Counted from the stretch's first letter, positions 1-9,142 are shown. The stretch: 64,000 bases of DNA from Peribacillus faecalis (GCF_014712675.1 NZ_JACXSI010000023.1:124001-188000), one strand, 5' to 3'. Notes: a model not told the origin generated them from the letters alone. A program made the numbers and translations.

Positions 1-2
1 AT

Positions 3-365
3 AATCTCGAAGATTTCATTGAAAGAAAACGCAAACCTACTTTTCAAGAACTTTTATTTCAGTTTATAGACCAGACCGGCGAAACAGATGCGGCCATTTA
101 CAACCGCGCCTTAATCGACCGCAAGCTTTTTTCAAAAATACGCAGCAATAACCTTTATCATCCCGGAAAAAATACGGTACTCGCTCTTGCTTTAGCGTTA
201 AAGCTCAATATCGAGAATACAGATGCACTATTGAATGCAGCCGGCTACTCCCTTTCTGACAGCAATACCAGCGACTTGATCATCCAATTTTGCATCGAGA
301 AAAATATTTATACTATTCATAATGTCAATTTAGCACTGGATCATTTTGATGAGAAACCATTATAA
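3..365 (+). CDS. C-terminal part of a protein with a helix-turn-helix-like domain (5' end outside window)
   Basis: The frame is open from the window edge to TAA at 363-365, about 120 residues, with no start visible. It has a recognisable arrangement: an LEDFIERK segment, a helical stretch around FQELLFQFID, the motif YNRALIDRKLFSKIRSN, then ALALALKL and an LLNAAGYSLS region. In Firmicutes this domain is, to my knowledge, often fused behind macro or TIR domains or found alone, and resembles a phage-repressor type HTH; the partner domain here is cut off. The stop is followed one base later by the structured repeat at 367-531, whose first hairpin can serve as the terminator. The domain call is fairly safe, but the function of the whole protein cannot be stated. 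Confidence 0.7.
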   Translation, partial: NLEDFIERKRKPTFQELLFQFIDQTGETDAAIYNRALIDRKLFSKIRSNNLYHPGKNTVLALALALKLNIENTDALLNAAGYSLSDSNTSDLIIQFCIEKNIYTIHNVNLALDHFDEKPL

Positions 366-366
366 A

Positions 367-531
367 GAAAAACCGTCACCGGTCCTTTTTCATTAAGTAT
401 ATGCTACATGGAATTTCCCCAATGAAAAAGGAGCCATGCGGGAGGACAAAGACAGCCGCGCCGTGAAAGCGATTTTGGTTTCACAGAGTGGATGGCTTAG
501 GACCGAGCATGGCAGGTGTAAGGTTAGACAG
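367..531 (+). repeat. Structured intergenic repeat, long copy 1 (terminator-like hairpin plus downstream module)
   Basis: About 165 bp, closely matching 54477-54642. It begins with CCGTCACCGGTCCTTTTT (ACCG/CGGT stem flanked by A and T tracts), then CCTTTTTCATT pairs with AATGAAAAAGG, GCGG pairs with CCGC, and GTGAAA pairs with TTTCAC. The tail ends GGCAGGTGTAAGGTTAGACAG. It starts right after the stop of the preceding gene, so it is probably transcribed as that gene's 3' UTR. Short ORFs across it are by-products of the repeat. Confidence 0.7.
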
Positions 532-559
532 CTATCTCAGTTCAGAAATATAAACTTAC

Positions 560-1143
560 TTAGATTAGCTGATAAAACAATCCATGCTTTGTGCAGTACC
601 AAAGCAGCATTCCATGTTTACGCTTCGGGATACGCGTTTGCAGTGCCCATTCCGGATATTGTTTAATTACTAGCACTTGTTCTCCCGTCGCAAAAGCGAT
701 AAAAGAAATGTAGTGTTCTTTCGTCATTGGATGATCGCTTGTAATAAACCAGTCGTTCTCGATTTGCGAAACATCTAATTTTTCCTCGTCTGCCGCTTTA
801 GTCGGCACTAATGCCTCTCACTTTCTGCCGCAACAAGAAATCGATGCATTTCCCGTTGATAAGACAATGTTATTACATGATGGGCAAACGAAATAAGTTG
901 TTTTTTCATATTTCCTCCTACAAACTCATTAGCGGTCAGCTCACCGTCCAAAATCTCTTCAATATTCACACCAAGGAGAGAAGACAAATCCGGCAGTAAC
1001 GACACATCAGGGCACCCTTGACCGCGTTCCCACTTTGAAATAGTCCGGTCAGAAATATGCATCAAATCGGCTAATTCTTTCTGCGTAAACCCCTTCTCCT
1101 TCCGCAACCTCAAAATTAAACCGCCAATCTTACCATTATCCAT
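560..1143 (-). pseudogene. Broken XRE-type HTH regulator with desulfoferrodoxin-like C-terminal domain
   Basis: The N-terminal part (808-1143) is an XRE HTH: GFTQKELADLMHISDRTISKWERG followed by a CPDVSLLPDLSSLLGV segment. After the motif GGNMKK the frame is lost. Reading one frame over restores FVCPSCNNIV, then SCCGRK, an in-frame TGA, and the C-terminal half (560-808) with TKEHYISFIAFATG and YCTKHGLF. In intact relatives HTH, CxxC/CC metal site and this C-terminal domain form one protein. The damage is therefore one missing A in the A-run at the MKK codons (A6 where A7 is needed) plus one nonsense TGA. An internal AGGAGG precedes the MKK codons, so a short product could still start there. 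The assignment as one broken gene is confident; its regulatory target is unknown. Confidence 0.75.
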
Positions 1144-1274
1144 ACCTTCACCTCCCTGATACCCCCTATCATAACCATCAAAATGTACTTCTTCAACAAA
1201 CGCTCCGTTGAGTTTTTATTCGGTGCCTGTCACTACTCGATTTTCGTCGAAAAATCTCATAATATATGTAAACA

Positions 1275-1315
1275 CAAAAAAGCGCAACCCATTGGTTACC
1301 CAAAAGGTCGCGCTT
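1275..1315 (-). terminator. Intrinsic terminator of the hexuronate operon
   Basis: On the minus strand AAGCGCGACC pairs with GGTTGCGCTT, followed by a T-run. It lies just past the GH3 stop codon, the last gene of the operon. Confidence 0.8.
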
Positions 1316-1319
1316 GTTA

Positions 1320-3068
1320 TTACAATCTAGTATCCCATTTATTGCACCAAACGTTTTCATTTGGTGTGCCATGGAATTCAGATTCGCCAGTGATTTTATC
1401 AATTACAGCTTTAATTGTGATTTCAGTATCTTTGTAAGCATTAATATATGCTTTAACCATTGGTACATCAGTTAAATGTGTTGTGAAGTTCAATGATACG
1501 AATACCGTTGGCACTTCATGCACATACCAAGGAATTTCGTTTGCCATAGCTGCTTTCCATCTGATACGATAATTGTTTTCTGCACCATAACCGACAACAT
1601 TGGCGAAAACTAAAGCTGCATCTACTTCTTCACGATATTTTAATGTAGCACCTTTAACTCGAGTGTTACCTTCATTTATTGTTACTTCAAAGCCTCTGCT
1701 TTCAAGCTCTTTTACAATGTAATTAAGCGTTTTATCGTCAGCCTTATAAATACCGCCTTTTTCTCCTTCTAAGTAATAAAGGCGAATGCGCTTATGCGTT
1801 TCCGGGCGAATTGGCAGCTGATCTAAAGTGTTTTTAACAAGTGTGATACCTTTATCAGCAGCTTGTTTAGCACGCTCAATGTGATCCTCACAGCCAATTA
1901 CTTTTAGATCTTCTTCAGTACGGAAGATTGAACCATCTTTTTGTGCTTTGTGCAGTCCTAGAGTCGCCTTGAATCCCAATATTCTTTCTAAAGCATCTTG
2001 AAGACGTTCTTCTGTGATAATTCCGTTTTTGTAACCATTTAACATGAAGTTATAGTCTTCATCAATGTCGTTGAAGAATAAAAACATATCGCAACCAGCT
2101 GCAATAGCTTGCGGCACATACTCTTCACGTCTCATAGCTGCCGTCATTCCCAACATGTGGGATGCATCAGTCAACACTAGTCCATTGAAGCCTAGTTTAC
2201 CTTTTAGTAGACCATTGATTAGTTCAGGTGCTAATGTAGCAGGCAAGATATCGCGGTCTTCTAATTCAGGCACTAATACTTTTTGATATTCCGGCAATGC
2301 AATATGACCAGCCATGATTGAATGAACACCGTTTGCAATATGGTTACGGTAAACTTCACCGAAAGATTTCTCCCACTCGTCAACAGATAATTCATTGACA
2401 CCCATTACTAAGTGCTGATCGCGTTCTTCCGTTCCATCTCCTGGCCAGTGTTTAATACAAACACCAACATTGCTTTCTGTTAAACCTTTAATGTATGAAT
2501 TTGTGTGCTTAATAACCGTTTCGGCATTCGTTCCATAAGCACGAGTATTAACAATTGTGTTTCTCCAGTTTTTCAAAATATCAACACATGGGTCGAAGTT
2601 CCAATTAACACCAACGGCATGTGCTTCACGACCGCTGACATAGCCTGCATCAAACGACACTTGTTCATCGCCTGAAGCTTCACACATAGCTGCTGCTGCC
2701 ACATATGTCCCATCGTTAACAGCGCCATTACCTCCAGCATCACAGTTTGCTGCTACTAGTAATGGAATTTTAGAGTCTTTTTGAAGTTCGTTAATAAGGT
2801 TTTGTACCTTATCTGCATTAGCACCCATGTAACGTGCCCCGCCAATGTGGTATTTTTCAAGAAGCTCTTTATTTGTAAAACTATTTCCGCTGAATTCATC
2901 GTCGCCAAAGAAGAATAAATTAATAAATAATTGACCAATTTTTTCTTCTACAGTCATACCAGAGATTGTATCTTTTACCCATTTAATATCTTCATCAGAA
3001 AGATTAAAAGGCTTGGCTTTTAAGTCTACTTTTGGCATCGGAATGTTTTTAGCGATTTTTTGAATCAT
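1320..3068 (-). CDS. Glycoside hydrolase family 3 protein, NagZ-type
   Basis: 582 residues, cytoplasmic (no signal peptide). It has the GH3 TIM-barrel signatures: KHWPGDG at about 206-212, followed by the D-x-H dyad (DQH, about 217-219) that marks the beta-N-acetylglucosaminidase (NagZ) branch, GHIALP near 254, and the nucleophile Asp301 in LTDASHMLGM. The C-terminal part from about 400 is an extra alpha/beta domain. The ATG at 3068 is preferred because GGAGG lies 8 bases upstream; the longer TTG start would overlap that site. It is the last gene of the hexuronate operon, 18 bp after the HAD gene. A GH3 enzyme next to a glucuronide-type symporter suggests it cuts an imported glycoside inside the cell, but the substrate (N-acetylhexosaminide or glucuronide) is inference. 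Confidence 0.85.
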   Translation of the reverse strand: MIQKIAKNIPMPKVDLKAKPFNLSDEDIKWVKDTISGMTVEEKIGQLFINLFFFGDDEFSGNSFTNKELLEKYHIGGARYMGANADKVQNLINELQKDSKIPLLVAANCDAGGNGAVNDGTYVAAAAMCEASGDEQVSFDAGYVSGREAHAVGVNWNFDPCVDILKNWRNTIVNTRAYGTNAETVIKHTNSYIKGLTESNVGVCIKHWPGDGTEERDQHLVMGVNELSVDEWEKSFGEVYRNHIANGVHSIMAGHIALPEYQKVLVPELEDRDILPATLAPELINGLLKGKLGFNGLVLTDASHMLGMTAAMRREEYVPQAIAAGCDMFLFFNDIDEDYNFMLNGYKNGIITEERLQDALERILGFKATLGLHKAQKDGSIFRTEEDLKVIGCEDHIERAKQAADKGITLVKNTLDQLPIRPETHKRIRLYYLEGEKGGIYKADDKTLNYIVKELESRGFEVTINEGNTRVKGATLKYREEVDAALVFANVVGYGAENNYRIRWKAAMANEIPWYVHEVPTVFVSLNFTTHLTDVPMVKAYINAYKDTEITIKAVIDKITGESEFHGTPNENVWCNKWDTRL

Positions 3069-3086
3069 CAGTCTTTCCTCCAAATC

Positions 3087-3929
3087 TTATTTCAGATTAT
3101 CATTAAATTCCTTAATTAATTGTTGTTGATACTCACCGGCGAAGCTGCCGTCTAAGAATTTTGCTAAAGCTTCATTTTGGAAACGGTCCCAAGAAAACTT
3201 CTCTTTACCAACAAGAATTGGGTAGTATAGAACATCATTTGACTCAGCTGCAGATAAATCTCCAGGTGCATCGCCAATCATTAATACATGTGTATTTTCA
3301 TAGCCGAATTTTTTCAATTGCTCAATGCAGTAAGCTTTCGTACCAGCTTCTTGACCAAGCATGACATCAACATGTACAGCTAGTTCATGTCTTGTCCACT
3401 CATCAAGTACTGCCGCGCCATTCGCTGAAGAAACAATCGCTACATCCGCCACTTTATGCGCATCCGCCAGCCCCTCTTTTGCACCTTCAACTGGTTTGTC
3501 ATTACCAGCTAATTCGTCCTCAATTGTACGGTTAACCGCATGACTCCATTCTAAAGCCTTCTTTAATTGCTCATCATTTGTTTCAGCAATTGCTCTTTCA
3601 AGTGAAGGATTAGAAAGTTCATTCGTTGTTTCTGTCCAGTTTTTGAAAGATGAGATATCTGGCATTTCAATGCCTTCTTTTTCTAAAGCTTCAAAAGTAG
3701 CGACAACCCCTTTAAAACGGTTGATCCCTCTTGTTCTTGTGTAAAGGTTAATATCATTCCATACTTTAAGGAAGTGTTCTTTAATATGATCAAGCTCCCA
3801 AACATCAACTGCGCGAGGTCCAAAAGCTTCCTCGTGTTTTACGCCCATTGTATCCATTGCACAGCCATCAGAATCTACACATACAAGGAAGTTTTTCGCT
3901 TTTACAAATTCAGAGATATTACTTTTCAT
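3087..3929 (-). CDS. HAD-superfamily hydrolase
   Basis: 280 residues. Haloacid dehalogenase motifs are visible: motif I VDSDGC (Asp19, Asp21 as nucleophile and acid/base), motif II VSSAN, a Lys region near GTKAYC, and motif IV MIGDAPGDL. A helical cap lies between motifs I and II. Probable phosphatase acting on a small phosphorylated metabolite. The start at 3929 is chosen because AGAAGGGTG precedes that ATG; the GTG nine bases upstream lies inside the site. Fifth gene of the hexuronate operon, between uxuA and the GH3 gene. It might remove a phosphate from a sugar acid or release a phosphorylated side product; nothing in the sequence decides this. Confidence 0.8.
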   Translation of the reverse strand: MKSNISEFVKAKNFLVCVDSDGCAMDTMGVKHEEAFGPRAVDVWELDHIKEHFLKVWNDINLYTRTRGINRFKGVVATFEALEKEGIEMPDISSFKNWTETTNELSNPSLERAIAETNDEQLKKALEWSHAVNRTIEDELAGNDKPVEGAKEGLADAHKVADVAIVSSANGAAVLDEWTRHELAVHVDVMLGQEAGTKAYCIEQLKKFGYENTHVLMIGDAPGDLSAAESNDVLYYPILVGKEKFSWDRFQNEALAKFLDGSFAGEYQQQLIKEFNDNLK

Positions 3930-4005
3930 GATTAGCACCCTTCTAATAAGAATTAAGCCGTTACGGATTCAGTTTTAGAATTCGTAACGGCATATTTATT
4001 ACTGA

Positions 4006-5052
4006 TTATTTTCTGTTTTTAACTTCTGCTTCCCAAAGTCCGATTAGGTAAGTAGCACCTAATGCACGGTCATATAGACCGTAACCTGGTTTCCCTGTTT
4101 CGCCCCAGATCATACGACCGTGGTCTGGACGAATTGGTCCTTCATAGTTGAAGTCTTTCATTGCTTTGATTACTTCATACATATCAACAGAACCATACTC
4201 AGATGGGTGAGCACTTTCTTCAAATGACATTCCGCCTGTTAATTTAACGTTGCGGGCATGTACGAAGTTTACGCGGTCTTTCTTACCGAAATAACGAAGC
4301 ATTTCTGGGAAGTCGTTATTAGGGTGAGAACCTAGTGAACCGCTGCACATTGTTAAACCGTTATATGGGCTATCATATAGGTTAACGAAACGCTCTAAGT
4401 TTTCTTTATTTGTGATGATACGTGGTAAACCAAAGATATCAAATGGAGGATCATCTGGGTGAATCGCCATTTTTACGCCAGCTTCTTCTGCAACTGGGAT
4501 GATTTCTTTGATGAAGTACTCAAGGTTTTCCCAAAGTTTTTCATGATCAACATTTTTATAGTGATCAAATAATTGTTGTAGGTCTTCTTTCTTATAGCTT
4601 GAATCCCAACCTGGTAAAGAAAGTTCACCTGTTAATGGATCCATCTTTTTAGCTACTTCCTCTTCGAAAATAAGAGCAGTAGAACCATCTGGAAGACGGT
4701 ATTCTAAGTCTGTACGTGTCCAGTCAAAGATTGGCATGAAGTTGTAGCATACAACTGGGATACCAGCTTTACCTAAGTTACGTAAAGTTGTTTTATAGTT
4801 TTCGATGTATTTATCACGAGTTGGTAAACCAATCTTGATATCTTCGTGTACAGGTACACTCTCGATAACTGAAATATGCATACCAGCATCTTCTACAGTT
4901 TTCTTCAATTCTTCAATTTTATCCATCGGCCAAGCTTCACCAACCGGGATATCATAAATAGCTGTTACAATACCTTTCATGCCAGGAATTTGGCGGATGT
5001 ATTCTAAAGGAATACTATCAGTTTTTCCATACCAACGGAATGACATTTCCAT
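4006..5052 (-). CDS. uxuA: Mannonate dehydratase
   Basis: 348 residues, full length for UxuA. It removes water from D-mannonate to give 2-keto-3-deoxygluconate (KDG) in glucuronate catabolism. Recognisable family stretches are [20 protein letters not shown] at the N-terminus, [27 protein letters not shown], the metal-site region [18 protein letters not shown], and [12 protein letters not shown] near the C-terminus, supplying the His, Asp and Cys ligands expected for this Mn/Fe enzyme. GGGAGG sits 9 bases upstream of the ATG. It lies 15 bp after uxaC, in the order uxaC-uxuA, so the two consecutive steps are co-transcribed. Confidence 0.95.
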   Translation of the reverse strand: MEMSFRWYGKTDSIPLEYIRQIPGMKGIVTAIYDIPVGEAWPMDKIEELKKTVEDAGMHISVIESVPVHEDIKIGLPTRDKYIENYKTTLRNLGKAGIPVVCYNFMPIFDWTRTDLEYRLPDGSTALIFEEEVAKKMDPLTGELSLPGWDSSYKKEDLQQLFDHYKNVDHEKLWENLEYFIKEIIPVAEEAGVKMAIHPDDPPFDIFGLPRIITNKENLERFVNLYDSPYNGLTMCSGSLGSHPNNDFPEMLRYFGKKDRVNFVHARNVKLTGGMSFEESAHPSEYGSVDMYEVIKAMKDFNYEGPIRPDHGRMIWGETGKPGYGLYDRALGATYLIGLWEAEVKNRK

Positions 5053-5067
5053 TTTTATGTTCCTCCC

Positions 5068-6483
5068 TTAATCTATATCTATATTGAAATAATTTTTTGC
5101 GTTATTATAGCAAATGTTTGTAATTAATTTTTCTAATAATGCAGGGTCGTTTGGAAGTTCCCCTTCCTCAACCCATGTTCCGACCAGGTTACAAAGAATA
5201 CGGCGGAAATATTCATGGCGGCTGTATGAGATAAAGCTGCGAGAATCTGTCAGCATACCGACGAAGTGCATTAAAAGCCCTTGGTCAGCTAACGCATTCA
5301 ATTGTCTGATCATACCCGGTTTCGTATCGTTGAACCACCAGCCTGAACCGAATTGGATTTTCCCTTTAATTCCAGCTTCTGTTTGGAAATTCGCTAAAGT
5401 ACTGCCTACAAGATCGTTATACATCGGATTCAAATTATAAAGAATCGTTCTTGGCAGTGCATTTTCTTTTTCAAAAGCATTCAGCAGTCCATTTAGTGGA
5501 GCTGCAACATTACCCGCATCGTTAATTGAATCAAATCCTGCATCCGGTCCTAACAATTCAAACATTTTTGTGTTGTTATTGCGGATCGCGCCGAAATGGA
5601 TTTGCATCGCCCATCCTAATTTTGTATAGCTTTTCGCAAGTGTAACCAATGTCGCTGTTTTGAATTTATTTTCCGCTTCCTGGCTTACTTTTTTTCCATT
5701 GCGAGCAGCTTGATAGATGTAATTCAGTTCACTTTCATCATAAGTTGCGAAAGGCAACTCACCAAGTCCATGATCTGAAATACGGCAGCCTTTCTCATGG
5801 AAATACTCCACTCTCTCAACTAGCGCTTGCACATACTCTTCATAAGTAGCAAGCTCCCGGTCGCAAACCGACTCCATAGCTTCAATGAATGGAATAAACG
5901 TTTTATGATTGATTTCCAGTCCCTTGTCCGGACGGAATGTCGGCAACACTTTCACACCAAAGTTTTCTTGTTTTGCAATTTCAGCATGGTAGTGCAGGTC
6001 ATCAACTGGGTCATCTGTCGTACAAATGACTTTTACATTAGAACGTTTAATCAACTCCTGGCAGCTATAATTAGCTTGAGCTAACATTTCATTACACTGA
6101 TCCCAAATACGCTCCCAATTATCAGCGCTTAAAAGTTCTTCAATTCCGAAGTACTTTTTTAGCTCCAAATGTGTCCAGTGATACAATGGATTTCCTAAGC
6201 AAGAAGGCACTGTTTCTGCCCAAGCAGCAAACTTTAATTTGTCACTTGCATCACCTGTGATATAACGCTCATCAATGCCGTTTGCACGCATTGCTCTCCA
6301 TTTGTAATGATCTCCCGAAAGCCAAAGCTCTGTTATATTCTTAAACTTTTTGTTCTCAGCAATTTCTTGTGGAGACAGGTGACAATGATAGTCGTAGATA
6401 GGCATGTCTTTAGCATATTGATGATACAGTGAAACAGCTGTATCATTTTTTAACATAAAGTTATCATGAATAAATTGACTCAT
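5068..6483 (-). CDS. uxaC: Glucuronate (uronate) isomerase
   Basis: 471 residues, normal for UxaC, an amidohydrolase-fold enzyme converting D-glucuronate to D-fructuronate (and galacturonate to tagaturonate). The metal-binding HxH is in PIYDYHCHLSPQEIAENKKF; other family stretches are FGSGWWFNDTKPGM, GMLTDSRSF and SRHEYFRRILCNLVG. The start at 6483 (MSQFIHDNF) has AGAGGG just upstream; the longer reading begins with a Cys/Lys-rich run unlike family members and is rejected. It precedes uxuA by 15 bp and follows kdgA by about 90 bp, all in one minus-strand operon. Confidence 0.95.
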   Translation of the reverse strand: MSQFIHDNFMLKNDTAVSLYHQYAKDMPIYDYHCHLSPQEIAENKKFKNITELWLSGDHYKWRAMRANGIDERYITGDASDKLKFAAWAETVPSCLGNPLYHWTHLELKKYFGIEELLSADNWERIWDQCNEMLAQANYSCQELIKRSNVKVICTTDDPVDDLHYHAEIAKQENFGVKVLPTFRPDKGLEINHKTFIPFIEAMESVCDRELATYEEYVQALVERVEYFHEKGCRISDHGLGELPFATYDESELNYIYQAARNGKKVSQEAENKFKTATLVTLAKSYTKLGWAMQIHFGAIRNNNTKMFELLGPDAGFDSINDAGNVAAPLNGLLNAFEKENALPRTILYNLNPMYNDLVGSTLANFQTEAGIKGKIQFGSGWWFNDTKPGMIRQLNALADQGLLMHFVGMLTDSRSFISYSRHEYFRRILCNLVGTWVEEGELPNDPALLEKLITNICYNNAKNYFNIDID

Positions 6484-6571
6484 ATCATATTCCCTCTTTT
6501 TTGTTCTTGTTCTGTTCTTTCGGTATTTCGAGCAGCTATTACACATGCTCAACAATGAACATTTGGTAATA

Positions 6572-7216
6572 TTATTTGCTGCGAATTGCTTCTACTACAT
6601 CCATAAATTCACGTGCTACTGTTTGCACTGAGCTATAATCACCGTTCGCTACATTTTTCGTTAGCGCGCTTCCAATTCCGACTGCAAAAGCACCGCTTTC
6701 GATCCAATCTGCTACGTTGTCCTTGCTTACACCGCCCGATGGCATCATTTGAACATGAGGCAGTGGACCATGTACATCTTTAATAAAGGATTTTCCTAAT
6801 AGACTGCCAGGGAAAAGCTTAATTACATCCGAACCATACGTCGTTGCTTCCAAAATTTCCGTTACTGAACCGCAACCAGGTAAGTAAGGGATGCAATAGC
6901 GATTACACATTAACGAGATTTTTCTATCGAAGTGTGGACTAACAATATATCGCGCACCTTTCATGATTGCCATTCTTGCAGTTTCTTCATCTAATACCGT
7001 ACCAGCACCGACAATCATTGACTCTTCCCCAAGGCTTGTTAATTCACCGATCACTTCAGCAGCATCAGGTGTTGTAAACGTTACTTCAAGCGAACGGATA
7101 CCACCTTTATAAGCTTGCTTTGCAATTTCAATTGCTTCTTCTTTACTGTTTCCTCGCACAACCGCTACTACGTATCCTTTGTGCATTTCATTAAGTACTT
7201 CGTATTTTTGTAACAC
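6572..7216 (-). CDS. kdgA: KDPG/KHG aldolase
   Basis: 214 residues. Class I aldolase that splits 2-keto-3-deoxy-6-phosphogluconate into pyruvate and glyceraldehyde 3-phosphate. Visible: VVAVVRGNS with Arg21, the glutamate in SLEVTFTTPDA (about 44), GAGTV, and the Schiff-base Lys133 in DVIKLFPGS, followed by MMPSGGV. The GTG start at 7216 has GAGGTGG just upstream; the GTG nine bases earlier is inside that site. The pathway normally needs KDG kinase to make its substrate, and no such gene is in this window. Second gene of the operon, after the SDR. Confidence 0.93.
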   Translation of the reverse strand: MLQKYEVLNEMHKGYVVAVVRGNSKEEAIEIAKQAYKGGIRSLEVTFTTPDAAEVIGELTSLGEESMIVGAGTVLDEETARMAIMKGARYIVSPHFDRKISLMCNRYCIPYLPGCGSVTEILEATTYGSDVIKLFPGSLLGKSFIKDVHGPLPHVQMMPSGGVSKDNVADWIESGAFAVGIGSALTKNVANGDYSSVQTVAREFMDVVEAIRSK

Positions 7217-7254
7217 GATTTCCACCTCACCGTAACTAATATCAAAAGGTATGA

Positions 7255-7280
7255 CGGAAAAACACTCTGTGTTTTCCGCC
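7255..7280. other. Intercistronic hairpin between kdgA and the mannonate oxidoreductase gene
   Basis: GGAAAAACAC and GTGTTTTCC form a stem with a 3-base loop. There is no T-run on the minus (transcribed) strand, so an mRNA stability or processing element is more likely than a terminator. Confidence 0.4.
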
Positions 7281-7302
7281 TTTTCTATTTAAAAATGATC
7301 AA

Positions 7303-8163
7303 TTATACGCCAGAGTAAGCTGAGAACGCACCGTCAACTGGGATAACAACACCGTTTACGAAGCTAGATGCGTCATGACTTACAAGGTACAACATTGTAC
7401 CGATCAGTTCATGAGCTTCTCCGAAACGATCCATTGGTGTATTTCTTAATATTTTTTCAGAACGCTCTGTGAATGAGCCATCTTCATTTTTCAATAATTT
7501 CTCATTTTGTGCAGTTACGAAGAAACCTGGTGCAATTCCGTTTACACGAATGCCTACTTTTGACATATGAACTGCTAACCATTGAGTGAAGTTACTTACA
7601 GCTGCTTTTGCACCACTGTATGCCGGAATCTTTGTTAACGGTGTGTAAGCATTCATAGAAGAAATATTGATAATTGTTGTTCCTTCACGGTTTACCATAT
7701 CGCTTGCAAATTCTTGAGAAGGCAACAATGTTCCCAAGAAGTTCAAGTTGAATACAAATTGCACACCTTGTGGATCTAAATCGAAGAATGTAATAACATC
7801 TTCTGCTTTTTGTTTTAAATCTTCTTCAAATAAATATTCTTTTGTAGTTGTGCCTAGTGGATGGTTCCCTCCAGCACCGTTGATTAGAATATCACATGGT
7901 CCGAATTTATCTAGTATTACTTCGTGAGCAGCTTTTAAACTTTCTTTATCTAGAACGTTTGCTTCTACCCCGATTGCAATGCCGCCTTGTTCTTGTACTT
8001 CTTTTGCTTTCTTTTCAGCGTTTTCAAGTTTAAGGTCTAGCACTGCAACTTTTGCGCCACAAGCTGCCAACGCATCAACAAACTGTCCGCAAAGGATACC
8101 TGCTCCACCTGTTACTACCGCTACTTTATTTGTTAAATCAATTTGAAAAGGTAATGTAGTCAT
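7303..8163 (-). CDS. SDR-family D-mannonate oxidoreductase (fructuronate reductase)
   Basis: 286 residues. Classical short-chain dehydrogenase: cofactor motif TGGAGILCG (about 18-26), NGAGG near 95-99, catalytic serine in INISSMNAY, and Y182-x3-K186 in YSGAK. The insert around residues 104-135 is typical of the SDR form of this enzyme found in Bacillus hexuronate loci (YjmF-like) in place of the long-chain UxuB. It would reduce D-fructuronate to D-mannonate, linking UxaC and UxuA. GGAGGT lies 9 bases before the ATG. First gene of the operon; a GntR-type operator lies about 70 bp upstream. The substrate is assigned from context and resemblance. Confidence 0.85.
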   Translation of the reverse strand: MTTLPFQIDLTNKVAVVTGGAGILCGQFVDALAACGAKVAVLDLKLENAEKKAKEVQEQGGIAIGVEANVLDKESLKAAHEVILDKFGPCDILINGAGGNHPLGTTTKEYLFEEDLKQKAEDVITFFDLDPQGVQFVFNLNFLGTLLPSQEFASDMVNREGTTIINISSMNAYTPLTKIPAYSGAKAAVSNFTQWLAVHMSKVGIRVNGIAPGFFVTAQNEKLLKNEDGSFTERSEKILRNTPMDRFGEAHELIGTMLYLVSHDASSFVNGVVIPVDGAFSAYSGV

Positions 8164-8231
8164 CGTGATAATACCTCCGATTTATATAAAAAGTATTTTA
8201 TTCATTACTTAATGCATCAACTAACATACTT

Positions 8232-8245
8232 GTATACTAGCATAC
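8232..8245. promoter_or_regulatory. Putative GntR operator upstream of the catabolic operon
   Basis: GTATACTAGCATAC, a near-perfect palindrome about 70 bp before the SDR start. The same core recurs at 9143, 13519 and 13613. Confidence 0.6.
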
Positions 8246-8381
8246 TTTTTATGTGGTTTCAATAATATTTGCAAAGGATTTCACAAATGAATTTTCCGGG
8301 TGAAGATTTTTAATTTTTATATTGTGATCCTCTCAATCCGTTAAAACTTCCTTCATATCTTTTCCGACATTATGGCAAAAT

Positions 8382-8413
8382 AAAAAAAGTATCCATTAAA
8401 TGGATACTTTTTT
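8382..8413. terminator. Intrinsic terminator after the first GntR gene
   Basis: AAGTATCCATT pairs with AATGGATACTT, with A and T tracts on both sides. It overlaps the stop codon of the GntR gene at 8413. Confidence 0.75.
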
Positions 8414-9105
8414 TATTTAACGAAGTAATGCAGATACGGGCTTCCTGAATTAGTTAACTTTTCCCATGCCTTCTGAGGCTCAATAACATGTTGATAGATA
8501 ATATCTTCAACTTCATCTACTGCTTGTCTTTCAATCACATCAATGATTTGTTTATGCTGTTCGATCGCGTTTGCAAAACTATTTTCTATTTCTGAAAGCA
8601 ATCTCAAACGATTATAGTGAGTACTCAACCTTGTAATAGCTCCCCAAACATGTTCCATACCATTTTCCTGAAAAATTCTGAAATGAAAATCCGTATCTAA
8701 ACGATGAAATTCTAATTCCATTCCCTCTTGATCAAGAAGTGCCTCTTGCAATAGAACAATACTTTTTAGTTCCACCAATGTAGCACTTGAGAGACTACTG
8801 CATGAACGTTTCAGTACTTCTTTCTCCAATGTATATCGCATGAAAGTAGCTTCCTCAATTAATTGAGTCTTTATTTTAGCAATATACGTACCAACCTGTG
8901 GCTGCACCTCGACTAAGTTTTCTTCTTTCAACTTTGCCATTACTTCTCTGATTGGAGTTCTTGAGATTTGCAGCTGTTCCGCTAATTCTATTTCACTGAT
9001 TGCTTGACCGGGCTCAAGCTGTAAAGACATGATGCCATCCTTAATGATCCTGTAAGAGTATTCTTTATTATTCTCTCCCGGTTTTTTTGGTGTAACTGTA
9101 AACAT
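8413..9105 (-). CDS. GntR-family regulator, FadR (FCD) subfamily, copy 1
   Basis: 230 residues. The N-terminal winged helix is about residues 10-75 (SEIELAEQLQISRTPIREVMAKLKEE read in pieces: ELAEQLQISRTPIREVM), and the C-terminal FCD ligand domain has FHRLDTDFHFRIF and an H-x3-I motif near EQHKQIIDVIE. It is paralogous to the gene at 9279-9974, with much shared sequence through both domains. It lies upstream of the hexuronate operon in the same direction but is separated from it by its own terminator. A copy of the palindromic operator sits about 40 bp before its start, so it is probably autoregulated. Likely role: hexuronate-responsive repressor; the ligand is inferred. Confidence 0.88.
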   Translation of the reverse strand: MFTVTPKKPGENNKEYSYRIIKDGIMSLQLEPGQAISEIELAEQLQISRTPIREVMAKLKEENLVEVQPQVGTYIAKIKTQLIEEATFMRYTLEKEVLKRSCSSLSSATLVELKSIVLLQEALLDQEGMELEFHRLDTDFHFRIFQENGMEHVWGAITRLSTHYNRLRLLSEIENSFANAIEQHKQIIDVIERQAVDEVEDIIYQHVIEPQKAWEKLTNSGSPYLHYFVK

Positions 9106-9142
9106 CTATCTGACACTTCCTTAAATTCGTTTTTACCTATGT

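Noticed and set aside
436-666. Plus-strand ORF starting MREDKDSRAVK
   Set aside because: It runs through the structured repeat and into the broken HTH gene on the other strand; the repeat explains the open frame.
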